In this document: piece by piece, positions 1 to 11,245 of the stretch
Layout of the letters: every line of letters begins with the position of its first letter
Position numbering within the stretch: the stretch's first letter is position 1
Source of the DNA: Omphalotus guepiniiformis
Taxonomy: Eukaryota; Basidiomycota; Agaricomycetes; Agaricales; Omphalotaceae
Assembly (NCBI GenBank): GCA_028554645.1
Contig: JAQOOI010000016.1
Span: 186,001 to 250,000, forward strand
DNA: 64,000 bases
Direction: 5' to 3'
Position numbers and translations under genes: made by a program
Notes under the pieces: model-generated
Seen by the model: the letters and a program-made list of their open reading frames with translations, nothing else
Databases searched by the model: none
Told to the model about the DNA's origin: nothing

Positions 1-330
1 CCGTCACTGACCACATTTCAGAACACATCTATCATGTGATGCTGGACAACATATGCACACGCCAGCCCCGGGAGGTTTGCGCACACTGCCGCCGAAGGCA
101 CAATGAGCTCTTTGAATTCAGAGGCTCGGCAGCGCACGTCATCAGAGACTTGATCTGCCCAGTAATGTCTCGTGCTGCGTCCTTGTAACAGTAAGTACTC
201 CATTGTGTATCCCCCCAGGTTTTCACAGCTTACATTTTATTCCAGTGTACCCCTGTCCCATTCTTGAGATGTTCATCGCAATGTTGTGAGGTCTTTTTCT
301 TACATTACTGAGTTTCCAAGTCAGTGTACC
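1..330. other. No recognisable gene left of the first LTR
   Basis: Two short overlapping minus-strand open frames of about 60 codons lie at 18-226, but neither resembles a family I know. There is no signal for an RNA gene. The last bases before 331 flank the gypsy LTR. They show no target duplication matching the DNA after 5608 or after 22347. Confidence 0.5.
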
Positions 331-782
331 TGTCAGCGACTCGAGTTATCAAACTCAAATAACCAAACACAAAGATCTTAGTTTCACGCGAGTAAGAGAA
401 AGCAGAGAATAGAATTGAGAAAAGAGACGATACAAAGGAATATGCTAAGTACAAGTCTAAACTCGAGGAGTTATTGACAAGATCGAAGCTAAAGAAATAT
501 CTACCTAAACGGACTTGTTATATACATGAATAAAACCCTAAACCCTGGGCTATAACCCTTGACTAATCCACCGTGTGTCTACCATGAGTTTGATTGCCTC
601 AAGTGTTCCATTTAACGATCATGATTGCCTTGAGGTCTACATGCTTGATCTCGATCATCATGCTACCTACGTGTGTATTTAATATAACCCTAGATCTATA
701 GTTTAAGGTGCTATCTACTGATAATAAAAGTGTCTATATGTACAAACAATGAGATAAGATGAAAAAGAAAGTGTTCGTAACA
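331..782 (-). repeat. LTR of gypsy copy 1 (3' LTR)
   Basis: This 452-bp repeat reads TGTCAGCGAC...TTCGTAACA on the plus strand, i.e. TGTTACGAAC...GTCGCTGACA in element orientation, with TG...CA ends. A purine-rich tract (complement of 786-795) abuts its start, as expected for the plus-strand primer site next to a 3' LTR. By eye it differs from the LTR at 5160-5608 at only about three positions, but from the LTR at 21895-22347 at about seventeen. Confidence 0.9.
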
Positions 783-793
783 TGACCCCCTTC

Positions 794-1951
794 TTAGGGA
801 CGATGTCCCCATCGTCCTAACTTCACTGTTAATGCTTCTGTCGGCATCTTCTTTGTTTCTACTACTTCCGTACATGCTTCAGGGCTAGGTCGTAACAATA
901 ATGTCGGGAATAAGGAAATTGGGACCTCAATCTTTCTTAACTGAGGTGGTCGTGGTTTAGTGGGGAATTTTTTATGGAACTCTTCAATTGCTTCTTTTGC
1001 GTTTGCAAGGTTTGCTAATGGTTCCCATGTTTGTTCGTGCCGCAAGTATTCCTTCCATTGGACTTTGTATCCGAATCTCCCTCCCCTATATTTCCCTGAA
1101 TCTACTATCTCTTCCACTTCGAACTCTGGTTCTTCTCCTTCTATCACTGGTGGCAGATTATCATTCTTAGGCTGCTCGGGGAATTCAGGCGGATGATAGG
1201 GTGATAGTAAAACTTTGTTAAAGACTGGATGTATTCTCTTCCAAGTCTTCGGAATCTTTAGCTGGTATGATGTCGTTCCAATTTTCTTTACAACTTTGAA
1301 AGGACCAAATCGTTTATCATCCAACTTCTTCATTGGTCGATCAGAAGTCAGATTTGTCACTTCAAGCCATACTTTGTCATTAGGCTTGTATTTGACTGAT
1401 GGTTTCCTTTTCTTGTTGTAATACCGAGTCATGTCTTCCTTTGCCTTTTTGAGCGCTACTCCTACTACGTCCCTGATCTTGACCATCTTATCGGCAAATT
1501 CCTGTGCTGTGGGGTTTGCCGACGGAGTTTTTGGAGCTGTTCCCTTATACGGATGTCGTCCCATATCTGCATAGAACGGAGTGACACCCGTAGCTGAGTA
1601 TATCCTATCATTCAACACGAACTCTGCTGTTGGTAACCATTCATGCCAGTTGTTCTGATGTTGATTGATGAAGAACCAGAGATAATGTTCAATCTCCTGG
1701 TTCATCCGTTCCGTCTGTCCATTTGTTTGTGGATGATATGCCGTTGTGAAACTTCCTTGAATGCCTAATAACCGGTATAGTTCCTTCATAAATCGGGAAT
1801 GATATTGGGGTCCCCGATCATGAATAATCGTTCTCGGTAATCCGTGTATAGGAAAGATTTTGTCCCTATAGATTCTGGCCATTCCTTCAGACGTTAACGA
1901 CATGTGTGTGGGTACCAGACGTGTTCGTTTTGTGAAATGGTCCATAGTCAC
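794..1951 (-). CDS. Gypsy copy 1 integrase core and chromodomain
   Basis: This is the integrase catalytic core (early Asp in TMDHFTKRT, second Asp in HDRGPQYHSRF, Glu in the GQTERMNQE segment) followed by a C-terminal chromodomain (near residues 270-330). Integrase inserts the cDNA, and the chromodomain normally steers it to marked chromatin. The frame is continuous with the RT frame upstream except for one in-frame TGA at 2066-2068, which is also present in copy 2. Compared with copy 2 it carries about ten substitutions, including WKGYP to WKEYL in the chromodomain, and it reads past the position where copy 2 has TAG. It is a relic of a polyprotein, not a stand-alone gene. Confidence 0.85.
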   Translation of the reverse strand: MTMDHFTKRTRLVPTHMSLTSEGMARIYRDKIFPIHGLPRTIIHDRGPQYHSRFMKELYRLLGIQGSFTTAYHPQTNGQTERMNQEIEHYLWFFINQHQNNWHEWLPTAEFVLNDRIYSATGVTPFYADMGRHPYKGTAPKTPSANPTAQEFADKMVKIRDVVGVALKKAKEDMTRYYNKKRKPSVKYKPNDKVWLEVTNLTSDRPMKKLDDKRFGPFKVVKKIGTTSYQLKIPKTWKRIHPVFNKVLLSPYHPPEFPEQPKNDNLPPVIEGEEPEFEVEEIVDSGKYRGGRFGYKVQWKEYLRHEQTWEPLANLANAKEAIEEFHKKFPTKPRPPQLRKIEVPISLFPTLLLRPSPEACTEVVETKKMPTEALTVKLGRWGHRP

Positions 1952-2065
1952 GCTTATGGCATTAAAACCTCCAGCTTCCGGTAGTTCTCCGATCAGATCT
2001 GTTCCTATGACTTTCCAGGGACCTTGTGGAACATTATTTGTGACTAGTGTTCCTGTTGGTTTGGT

Positions 2066-3997
2066 TCAATGAATTTTAGTGGCCTGGCACTTTTCACACC
2101 CCTTAACATATTTCCGTACATCCTGAGTGATCCCTGGCCACCAATAGTTTCTCGTCACCAATTCCATGGTTTTAAACTGCCCTGGATGTCCCGTCAGAAC
2201 GGTATCATGATGCAATCCAATAATCTTTCCTCGTAACCTATTATCAATAGGCACGTAAATCCTATCCTGCCACGTCACAATTCCTTCCTCTGACTCAACC
2301 CAATCCTTCTCTTTTCCTTCTAAAGCCTTATTCACTAGATTATCCCGTACTTTCGACTTCTTCTTTATAAGATCTAAGATCTCGTCCTCAGGCATCTCTA
2401 ATCTGTTGATCGAAAAAAGTTCCGGCTTTAAAAGTACCACATCCTCATTGTCATTCTTTCCCATCTCATGATTGGCCATCCTGGACAATGCATCTGGCTT
2501 TCCCATCAACTTTCCAGGTTTATGAATCAATGTAAAGTCGTATTCTGATAATTCAGTGATCCATCGGGCTTGTCGACGATTCAAGTTCTGAGGCTTTTTG
2601 AAATACTGAAGATTTTGATGATCTGTATAGATCTCAAATGACTCTTCCACACCCATCAGATATTGTCTCCAATCTGCTAAGGAATCCATAATGGCCATCA
2701 TTTCCTTATCATAGATCTCATAATTACATTCCGTTTCATTTAGAGATCTAGATCTGAATGCAATAGGCCACCATTTTCCATCTATCTTTTGCGATAAGAC
2801 AGCTCCGTTCACATAATCTGAGGGATCTGCCTTGACTCTGAATTGCCCATGGTCACGGGGTATGGTTAGAACAACTTCTTTGGCAATTCTACTTTTGAGT
2901 TCTTCGAATGCCTGCTGTTGCTGCTCTGTCCATTCCCACTTTGAATTCCCAGTCAGTGATGACAATCGTTTCGCCACTTGACTGAATTCTCGGATAAATT
3001 GTCGGTAAAAGTTACAGAAACCCAAGAAGGACTGTACTTCTTTCTTGTTTCCTGGTATTTTCCATTCTTTTACCGCTTTGACTTTCTTTGGATCCATCCG
3101 CACTTGTCCATTCCCTACAAACACTCCAAGGTACTCAACATTACTGGTCTCAAATTTGCACTTTTCAGGTCTAAGATACAACTTGTGTTGTCGTAATATA
3201 TCTAACACCTGTTTTACAATTGACTCGTGCTCTTCAATTGTATTTGTGAAAACCAAAATGTTGTCTAAGTATACCATGACATGACCTTCATTAATCAAAT
3301 CCCTTAAGATATGATTCATGAACACCTGGAAGGTCGCCGGAGAATTTGTAAGACCAAAGAACATAACTGTCGGTTCAAAGAGCCCCCGATTAGTCCTAAA
3401 TGCCGCCTTCCACTCATCACCCTCTTTGATCTGGATATTATTGTATCCCCATCGAACATTCATTTTCGAAAATACTTTCGAATCCTTCAGCTTATCAATG
3501 AGTTCTTGAATGAGCGGCAACGGATACTTGTTCTTTATCGTTGCTTCATTCAACTTCCGATAATCCTGAACAGGTCGAAGTTTCCCATCTTTCTTTGTGA
3601 CAAAGAAGAATGGTGAGGCCATCGGTGATTTTGATGGTCTAATTCGTCCAGATTTCAGATTTCCTTTGATGAACTCATCTAAAACTTTCTGTTCCGAAGG
3701 ATTTAATGGATAGACCTTGCAATCTACTGGTGTAAAGTCTGGTTTTAGTTCACTTGCATGGTCCCAGGGTCTTCGTTCGGGTAAATTTTGGAAATCAGCT
3801 TCATCAAAAACATCCTTGTACTCATTGATGTACTTGTCTGCTTTTGACTCAGTCTTTTTGCCTTTTCCAAAGTCCATACTCCGAAGATATCCATCCCAAT
3901 TCAGGTAAAACAATCGATCCCCTTCTTCCAGTTCCCGGACTTCAGCATCAGATTCAGGTTTTAGGTAATACGGTATGTAACCACACTTCTTAGACAT
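2066..3997 (-). pseudogene. Gypsy copy 1 reverse transcriptase/RNase H/integrase zinc finger
   Basis: This 643-residue frame holds the RT palm and fingers, RNase H (TDHQNLQYF, RRQARW, GKPDALSR) and the HHCC zinc finger of integrase near the end. The RT active site reads YLDN instead of the usual Y-x-D-D, and the upstream catalytic motif reads KMNVRWGYNN where the family normally has an Asp. Two of the three metal-binding carboxylates are therefore replaced by Asn, so this RT should be dead. The translation looks identical in copy 2, lesions included. The frame overlaps the protease frame by 37 nt, which implies a programmed or mutational frameshift. Confidence 0.9.
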
Positions 3998-4719
3998 CGA
4001 TCAAACTTTAAGGTTGAGTCATTCCAATCTATATTGGGGTTATGATGTCTTAACCAATCGAGTCCTAAGAAAATGTCCGTTTTGCCTAAATTTGTAACAG
4101 CAAGTTCAATGCGTTCTGCATGATCTCCCATTACCAATCTGACTTCTATGAATCCTTCAATTGAACCGTCTTCGTTTAAGGTACCATCAGCATTGTATAC
4201 CAGCATCTTTACTGGTAATTTCTTAACAGTTAAGCCATGTCGCTCTACGAATTCTTTATTGATGCAAGAATCTGTTGCTCCACTGTCAAGTAATGCCGAT
4301 GTCTCTATCTGCTTGCCACTTTCGATGTCTTCAATTGTAACAGACAGCTTGAGATCTCTTCCTTTAGTACCTTTTACGAACCACAAGTTTTTCTTAAGCA
4401 ACTTTATGGCTGTGACGGCTTTGCTGATGTCCAATGACCGGATCTGGGCAACCGTCTCTTCTGATGCTTCCCTGGCCCGACAGGTTGGCATCCATGCTCT
4501 CAGAATTCCCACCGCTCGTTCTGACTCATCCTCCCTTACTCTTTGCGCTATCCATTCTGGTGAATTCAGCAGATAATGTTCTCTCACAGGTTTTGAATCG
4601 GACTTTGTAGATACTAATGCAAATTTATTCTCAGGATGATTAAATACAAAGTGAAAATTGCTGTCCTTGTGATCTACACTAGACTGTTCCAATTCTAACT
4701 CAGAAGGACCTGTATTCAC
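3961..4719 (-). CDS. Gypsy copy 1 aspartic protease region
   Basis: This 252-codon frame contains the retropepsin motif (ALLDSGATDSCI, close to residue 140) and the second conserved block IFLGLDWLRHHNP near its end. It would process the Gag-Pol polyprotein. It overlaps the end of the gag frame by a few bases and the RT frame by 37 nt. Its translation matches copy 2 at 17958-18716. Confidence 0.85.
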   Translation of the reverse strand: MNTGPSELELEQSSVDHKDSNFHFVFNHPENKFALVSTKSDSKPVREHYLLNSPEWIAQRVREDESERAVGILRAWMPTCRAREASEETVAQIRSLDISKAVTAIKLLKKNLWFVKGTKGRDLKLSVTIEDIESGKQIETSALLDSGATDSCINKEFVERHGLTVKKLPVKMLVYNADGTLNEDGSIEGFIEVRLVMGDHAERIELAVTNLGKTDIFLGLDWLRHHNPNIDWNDSTLKFDRCLRSVVTYRIT

Positions 4720-5180
4720 TTCTGAGCTCTGACAAAACCCATATCCGATTTCAACCAGTTCAAGAACCAGCTTGGTGGCTGTTCTTCTTTCTTCTCTTCC
4801 TCCTGCACGTTCAGCTGTCTAACTCTCTGACCCCGCTTCGCTGGACAATCTCGCGAGATATGCCCCTTCTGTCCACAATTGAAACACTGCCCATTCCTTC
4901 GGGCCGCGTCAATGTCCATGGGTTTACCTGTACCCCCAAAGGTTGTTCCTGTGGCGTCTCTCCGATCACCACTTCCTGCCGCTTGTTGCGGACTTTGTTC
5001 CCTTCTTGGCGTAAACACCAGCCTGTTCTGGTTCTTGCGCCATTCCTGACGCCTTCTCCATAGCTGATCAATCTTGATCACTATGTCTTTCCATTCGTCG
5101 TACACTTTGGGTAACTCATCAACCCTAGATCTATAATTTAAGATGCTATCTACTGATAACACGAACACTTTCTTTTTCAT
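4716..5180 (-). pseudogene. Gypsy copy 1 gag, N-terminally truncated
   Basis: The C-terminal part of Gag is retained, including one CCHC zinc knuckle (CFNCGQKGHISRDC) that binds genomic RNA. Homology to copy 2 starts at DELPKVYDEWK. Upstream residues are translated LTR sequence, so the first about 26 codons are not Gag. The Gag capsid region seen in copy 2 is missing. Confidence 0.85.
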
Positions 5181-5253
5181 CTTATCTCATTGTTTGTACA
5201 TATAGACACTTTTATTATCAGTAGATAGCATCTTAAATTATAGATCTAGGGTT
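5121..5253. repeat. Fold-back LTR junction (39-bp inverted repeat)
   Basis: Positions 5121-5159 and 5215-5253 are perfect reverse complements, separated by 55 nt. The left arm is LTR sequence in minus orientation fused to truncated gag; the right arm is the same LTR segment in plus orientation inside the LTR at 5160-5608. This is the boundary between the two opposed gypsy copies. Confidence 0.9.
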
Positions 5254-5608
5254 ATATTAAATACACACGTAGGTAGCATGATGATCGAGATCAAGCATGT
5301 AGACCTCAAGGCAATCATGATTCTTAAATGGAACACTTGAGGCAATCAAACTCATGGTAGACACACGGTGGATTAGTCAAGGGTTATAGCCCAGGGTTTA
5401 GGGTTTTATTCATGTATATAACAAGTCCGTTTAGGTAGATATTTCTTTAGCTTCGATCTTGTCAATAACTCCTCGAGTTTAGACTTGTACTTAGCATATT
5501 CCTTTGTATCGTCTCTTTTCTCAATTCTATTCTCTGCTTTCTCTTACTCGCGTGAAACTAAGATCTTTGTGTTTGGTTATTTGAGTTTGATAACTCGAGT
5601 CGCTGACA
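5160..5608 (+). repeat. LTR in plus orientation (5' LTR of gypsy copy 2)
   Basis: The sequence runs from ACGAACACTTTC to GTCGCTGACA; the first few bases of the canonical TGTTACG start are replaced at the junction. The leader at 5609 onward continues, after removal of the KDZ insertion, into the gag leader at 16667, so this LTR sits at the 5' end of copy 2. It is more similar to the LTR of copy 1 (331-782) than to the 3' LTR at 21895-22347, which is unexpected for LTRs of one insertion. Confidence 0.85.
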
Positions 5609-5743
5609 TAAGATCGAAGCTACACAACTCACCCGACCAACACAATTCAAATCGCCTTCTTGTTGCTATCTCAGTAGCAAGTAAGTTTCTCTTGACCCTT
5701 CACACGCTTACTTTGTTTTTCTCCCTTTGATATCCGGGTTTCC
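5609..5743 (+). other. Gypsy copy 2 leader, left part, with KDZ target duplication
   Basis: This is the untranslated leader downstream of the 5' LTR. I do not recognise a tRNA primer-binding site directly after the LTR. The last eight bases (5736-5743, GGGTTTCC) are repeated at 16659-16666 and are the target-site duplication of the KDZ insertion. Confidence 0.75.
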
Positions 5744-6176
5744 CACCTCGACATCACGAGACTCCGGAACAATGGACCTGGTAGTTACCCGGGGTGATGG
5801 CAGGGCTCGTGCCCTAGATACCGCTGATTCTCGCAAGTGCCAATATTTAGGTCAATAAAGCCCAAGTATTCTAGTTAGGAAGGAGTCTAGAAACCCCCGT
5901 AGACCATCATTAATAAGACCTTCAACGAGTTTTCAAGTCCTAAGTCTGTAAGTCCGCTACATCCGTGCTGTCCATTCCGAGATTAAGTAAGACCCTCACA
6001 TGATGCCATCAATTGCCGTTGCCATCGTTCAATTGCCGTTGCCAATGTCGTCTCGCCTCGCTCGCTGTCTGCCGCTGTCGCCTCGCTTATCCATTGTCTC
6101 TGTGTTCGCTTAATCCCGTATCCCGCCCTCTCGCTTCGTTCATTCCTCGTGTATCTGCCCCCCCCGTCGTTTCGCT
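5744..6176 (+). repeat. KDZ element terminal inverted repeat, left
   Basis: It is the reverse complement of 16228-16658 with few differences. Those I compared are nearly all C/T pairs at CpG (for example ACCCGGGG versus ACCTGGGG, GTCCGC versus GTCTGC). From 6177 to about 6450, past the repeat, short imperfect motifs such as GTATCTGCCC and TCGCTTA recur, which is typical of subterminal transposase-binding regions (inference). Confidence 0.9.
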
Positions 6177-6601
6177 GTCTCACATCACTCGTTTGCTTAG
6201 TCCCGTTTCCTGGTCCCTTCTGCCCGCCCTCTCCCTTGTCGCGTGTCTGGGCTGCTGTTTCGCTTACTCGTCAATGTGCTCGTTCCGTGTCGTTCAACCA
6301 CTTAGTCCCTGGCTCCTGCTGCCCTGCCCTCTCGCTTGTCGACCCTCGTGTATCTGCCCGCTGTTGTATCGCTTATTCTCGAATCTCAGGGTCTCTCCAT
6401 TGTTCGCTCGCTTACGCAGGTCTTATCTCTTTCTCCGATCTTCGTAGCCTTTTCACCTCAATTGACTACAGTCCGCCCGCTGTTTATGCAATAAGCTCCG
6501 ACTTGCTTTCGTTACTGTTCACATAGCTTAGGGTTGTGTTTGGAGTAGGGTAGGTTCAGCTCATCTCTTAATTGAAAAAAGATCTGCAGCATCATTATCA
6601 G

Positions 6602-9600
6602 ATGGAATCACGCAAGTCAAGTGGCATTTCAAATGCCGTCAATCGCACTGTTGGTAACGGTCGCTTTGGCCGTCCAGGCGCTACCAAGGCCCTTGGCCCA
6701 CATCAACTGGCGCAAATGCAAAAGAATGCAAAGGAGCGCTATCAGCACTCTGTCGAGGGTATGTTCTCACTTCTTCTATCTATGTGTAGGTCTTTCTTAT
6801 ACCTTTTTACAGGTCTCAGTAATGACACCCTCCAAACCTTAGATGAGCTCTCAGGACAACCTTCAAATAGTGCCGGTAATGCTGACATCGAGTTCGGGAT
6901 TGATCAGGGGGATGTTGTGATGGGAGACAATGCTGATGAACAGCCTCAGGCCGAGGAGGAATCCAGCCATAGTGTAGAGAGCATCATCTATGATTTGAGG
7001 GACATGGCTGGGCTGACCAGGTACGATAGCTAACTACGTTTACCATTGCTACACCATTGATTCTTCTCATACTAGATGGCACGGAATTCGTCGGTACAAG
7101 GATTCATGCACGTGGAAACGACGCCTGCGCCTTTTCAACGAGAGATGGGTACAATTGATGGACACACTTACTGAAGTCTACATAGGGTGGAGATACAGGT
7201 CTGGATCTGAAGATACGGAGACCAGCAATGATCGCGAAGATGGCACCGGCGATAACGACATTCTTGACACCTTCGACATTGATGTCGTTGATATCTATGG
7301 CCTTGCGCATAGTGCCACAATTCCCCAAAAAGCAGAGGACGACATCGTCATTGCGCTTGCGCAAGCCAGTTATCTTGCCGTCTCACCTCAGTTCCCTTCC
7401 CTCGCCATATCTTTCAAAACTCTCGAGCTCTTTCGTGTCAACAGGTTATTCAAAGCATTGTTTAGTGTGGAAGTGTTTACAAAAGTGATTTGCTTTCAGT
7501 ACTCGGTGAGTTCGCTTCGAAGTGAATTTTTTTCACCTCCATCCAACTGAACATGACCTCCAGGTTCCATATCGCCGGAGCTACCGAACGGCGCTATCTG
7601 ATGCATTTGATATTTACCTCGCCATTTGCCGCAGGGTGGACGCACGTGTAGCTGAAGAACTCAATCAAAATACGCCTAATTATCGTGTGCTACACAGCTG
7701 CCCAGCCTGTAACTACGAGGTATGTATCTAAGCCTTCTTGAGGTGCATTCAACCTTATGTTGTGTATCCAGCTCCAGAAGGAGCCACCACTCAAATATTC
7801 TTGTATGTGGGTTGTCAACGGCAACAATTCCCTCAAGCGAATGAAAGGCATTCAGGGACGACAGGTTGCCGACACTCGCGTATTCACGGAGAGTGACTAT
7901 TTTTTATCCGAAGACTTTGTCAACAAGTTCTCTGGGGAAGTCAAACCAAGATCTGAGCCAACCGCCCCTGGTTATGATGCAGACGACAATGGCGACGATG
8001 TTGACGATGAAGGGGTGGCAGGAGATCATTCCGAGCGCAAGTTAGAAGGAGGAGACCCCACCGATGGGTTTATGGAAGAGGGTAAGTCATCCCGTGGCTG
8101 CAGGTCTAATTTCAAGGCCGCCGCTTCTGACTCAGCAAAGCGGATGTGGGATGCTTTTTATGAGTCGGGTATATTTGCTAGTGCCTGTCGGCATGGTTTC
8201 ATCTTGTGGCTTGCAGACATGATTCGGAGTGGCGAGCTGTGCGTTGACTTTTGATTGATGTCATTTCCACTTACTGAGATCTTTTAGTACCAAGTACCCT
8301 CTTGCATTAGTAGCGAAGGCACTCGAAGTCTTCGAACCTCGATGGCTCATGGGTTATGATATTGGATGCAGTTTTGGCATCACAGTGTCAAATAGCTCAT
8401 TGGGCCCTGAGTTCAAGGACAAGGAATGCAGGACTTGTGTCAACACCTTCCACGGCTATTTGCATGACGCCAATTGTCAGCGACAACATCACCCCCTCAA
8501 CATTCTTGGCATGGGTCTCGAAGACCTGGAAACGATGGAAAGAATCTTCTCTGCATCTAATCAGCTCGCTTCCGTCACCCGCTTCATGAGTTCTTACCGC
8601 CGACGCCTCGCAACAGACACTTTCTTCCAGCAGTGGGATGTCTTAATCTTGCCACTATGCTGTACAACAATTACATTCAGGCACTCAATATCATTGAGGA
8701 CGAAGCTCCAGCGTTGCACCACGATCTTCAGCATTTCGAGCTAACTGAAGCCAAGCTCGACGAATACTTTGACGACGAAGCAAATCACATGGAGGAGCTG
8801 GGTACCGAGGGTCAGGATGATCTGCATGCAATTGCGTATGTGGAGCTGCTACAGAAGTATCGGGATATCAAGTGAGTGTTCTAAGTTGAATACTAGACCA
8901 GCGCTCTTATTTACTCTCACTCTAACAGCACTGCATACGAGAACGCAAACTCATCCTTCCGTCTCCAAATTCCCTCTGACTATCAATTCCTTGCATCTGA
9001 CAAGTCGTACGGTGCTGATCTTTCGGAAACCCGGAGGGCAGAGACTCGGCGTAGGTTCATATCTCAGAAGCGAGATCAATTACTTTTTGAACTTACGCAG
9101 ATGGAGGCGTGTATGGGGATCTATCAACGTTGGGAACCCACCTCAAAGGAGTACAAGGAAGCAGTCCAGTACATGAACACGAGGAAGTATCAACAGGCTT
9201 TGGAGAAACTACATAAGCTAGTGGTTCAACGGCTTTTCGACCTTCATAAGATGAATCTTTCACAGACAGGTAAGTGTTCAGTGCTCATGTTCCTCTAATC
9301 TATTCACAACATTGATGTTTAATTGCTCACATGCTAGGGTATCGAATGCGTACGCATATCGCCCACACACTTCAGAGGCGATCAAAAGCCATTCGAAAAG
9401 CCGTCAAGGATTACAACAATGCGGCTAGATCTCTGTCCCCTCCCCGCCTGACACTAGACTGGTCAAAGGTGTCCCATTTCTCATTTCTTGACCAGTTTGA
9501 CATCCTCCGCGACACCCGACACAGCATTTTCAATAAGCCATGGGCTGACCCAGTGAAACAAAATTTGATGGAAACATATCAACGTGTTACGCGTGCACGC

Positions 9601-10023
9601 GAGGAGATTACGCGCTTAAACGTAGAGATCCGAAGACTCCACACCTCCATAGTTGATGAAGAACACCAGTTCAACAGCGTCATTCTTCGCCTGGAGTCTG
9701 ATGCAATGCTGGGTCCTGTCAGTGACTACATACATTGATGACAAGCCGCGAACCAACTTTTATTGGAGCGTCTTCACCAAATCTACGCATTGCCTGGCTT
9801 CACAGGTGTACCACATCCTGGGGTCAAGAAAAACTCCGCTCCATCAACGCTACCCGATATGCAAGTTCCGCATGCCTCATCGAACACCTGTTTGGCAACA
9901 CACCACACTGGCACCTTTGAAATTGCTGGCAATGAATCGGACTCAGGTGATGATGCTGACAACGACCAACTCACTGAGGATGGCGGAAAGTTGGTGGATT
10001 TCATGACTAACCTTGCACTTTGA
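6602..10023 (+). pseudogene. KDZ transposase, degenerate
   Basis: I assembled eight exons with GT-AG junctions in phase: 6602-6758, 6813-7020, 7076-7505, 7564-7719, 7772-8238, 8288-8871, 8929-9269 and 9338-10023. The order matches KDZ transposases: an N-terminal DNA-binding part with RRYKDSCTWKRRL, a Cys motif (HSCPACNYE), the GNNSLKRM block, the catalytic GYDIGCSFG aspartate, then FHGYLHDANCQRQHHP and GLEDLETMERIFS. It would cut and paste the element. Lesions are a one-base frameshift after QQWD near 8640 and two consecutive in-frame TGA codons at 9736-9741, both readable as former CGA. Reading resumes in the same frame after the stops up to a conserved-looking acidic tail. The start ATG is the first in frame; an upstream TTG frame is unlikely to be used. 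Confidence 0.88.
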
Positions 10024-10248
10024 AACTTCTCATATGTATGTAGAATATAATTTTTTTTTTGAATGCCAATGATATTTTCCAAGTACTTAGACACCTGAAC
10101 TACATGTCTTTGCGTACAACAATAAGCACAGCTGCACTTCGCAAACACTGACATGGATGCACCTCGACCAATCTATACCATTTCCTCAGTCTCACGCACT
10201 GCTTGAAGAAACTCGGCAGTTTTTTTTGCCTTCAGAGAGGGTGATCAT

Positions 10249-10791
10249 TCATTGAATACAGTCCAAGGGTATGGCTTTAAGACTTATCTTCCGCTGCTGT
10301 TCACGACAACATTTCTCCTTGGCTGCAAGACGTTGGCAGTTGGCGGCACGATAGTGAGCTTGGGCGTCACGGTGCTGTGAATTAAACCGCTCCTGAACCT
10401 CTGGGAACGCACTGTGCAAAGCTGCCGCACGCCTTACAAATATCAACATTATCACTGAGAAGATGTGTATAGAGAAACACACCTCGAGTTGGCGGCATGG
10501 GCATTCTCCAGAATATGATCTCGATGTCTAGATTATTAGAAGAAGTTAGGCACTGGTGAGACGGACCATGCGAAAAAATTTCACTTACTTCTCATAGTAT
10601 CGACGAGAGGCTGCAGTCTTTCGACAAGCACGCCGGAGAGTGTTGCGAAAATCAATAACACCATCCACTTGAGCATGATTCACTTGTCCCTCAGAAAGCA
10701 AGTATTCCTGTTCTAAAAACTCCCGTTCTATGTCCTTTGGGGGGAGGATCTTGATGAGAGGGGATAAGGAATCAAAATTGAAGCTATGCAT
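10249..10791 (-). CDS. Small basic coiled-coil-like KDZ cargo protein
   Basis: Three exons (10791-10589, 10527-10483, 10432-10249) join in phase with GT-AG introns of 61 and 50 nt, giving about 143 residues without a stop. The clean splicing is the main reason to believe it. The second half is rich in Arg, His, Ala and Glu (YYEKHRDHILENAHAANSRR, then ERFNSQHRDAQAHYR) and probably helical. I do not recognise a family. It is convergent with the transposase gene, 225 bp from its stop, and codirectional with the TET/JBP gene. The ATG follows a CAG, so an upstream exon is possible. A role in DNA binding or transposition is only a guess. Confidence 0.6.
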
Positions 10792-10923
10792 CTGTGGAAG
10801 ACGACGAGCGTGAGCTATGGAATCGGGTGGAGAAAGACAAGAAATAATCAAAGTCACAATCTGTGACATTTGTGCGACTTGCGGACGCGCCTTACAGAAT
10901 ATCACCACGCCAAATATCACCAC

Positions 10924-11245
10924 GGGCTCAACATCAACGTTGAATACCTCCTGCTAGAGGAAGGTTGAGGTACTAAGCTCTTGCGTATATCATCTTACAG
11001 CCGGACACTACCAAGTTGTCTGGAAATCTGAATATTGAATTAGAGGTATGTGTACTGTGAACTCATCTCGAATCTGTAGGCTTGAAAGTAGAGTCAATCA
11101 CTATATGTATTCTAGTCATCTTTGAACTCGTCTCGAACTCGTCTCGAACATGTACACTTCAATATATACTAGGTATATTCCGGTCATCTTACATGTCATT
11201 TGTAACAATTCAAACAATGATCACTATTGTGTAGCTACCAAGATA
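10924..11245. other. Spacer between two minus-strand KDZ cargo genes
   Basis: No gene is visible. Around 11110-11165 the phrase CTCGTCTCGAAC recurs two to three times in a row. The segment would hold the 3' end of the TET/JBP gene and the promoter of the small gene. Confidence 0.5.

Larger units (their letters stand above)
331..5159 (-). mobile_element. Truncated Ty3/gypsy chromovirus, copy 1 (minus)
   Basis: The order read on the minus strand is: LTR fragment, gag 3' part, protease, reverse transcriptase/RNase H, integrase with chromodomain, polypurine tract, LTR. That is the Ty3/gypsy order, and the C-terminal chromodomain makes it a chromovirus. The 5' LTR, leader and N-terminal part of gag are missing: gag breaks off near 5120, where a 39-nt LTR fragment is fused to it. 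Protease and RT frames appear identical at protein level to copy 2 (17068-21736), while the integrase C-terminal half and the LTR have diverged. The copy cannot be autonomous. Confidence 0.9.

Noticed and set aside
530..560. Telomere-like CCCTAA repeats (also near 5395 and 22138)
   Set aside because: Only two or three units, present in every LTR copy, so part of the LTR sequence.
7445..7499. Possible intron inside the third transposase exon (GTTATT...TTTCAG)
   Set aside because: Reading through keeps a conserved KDZ-like segment and correct phase with the next exon.
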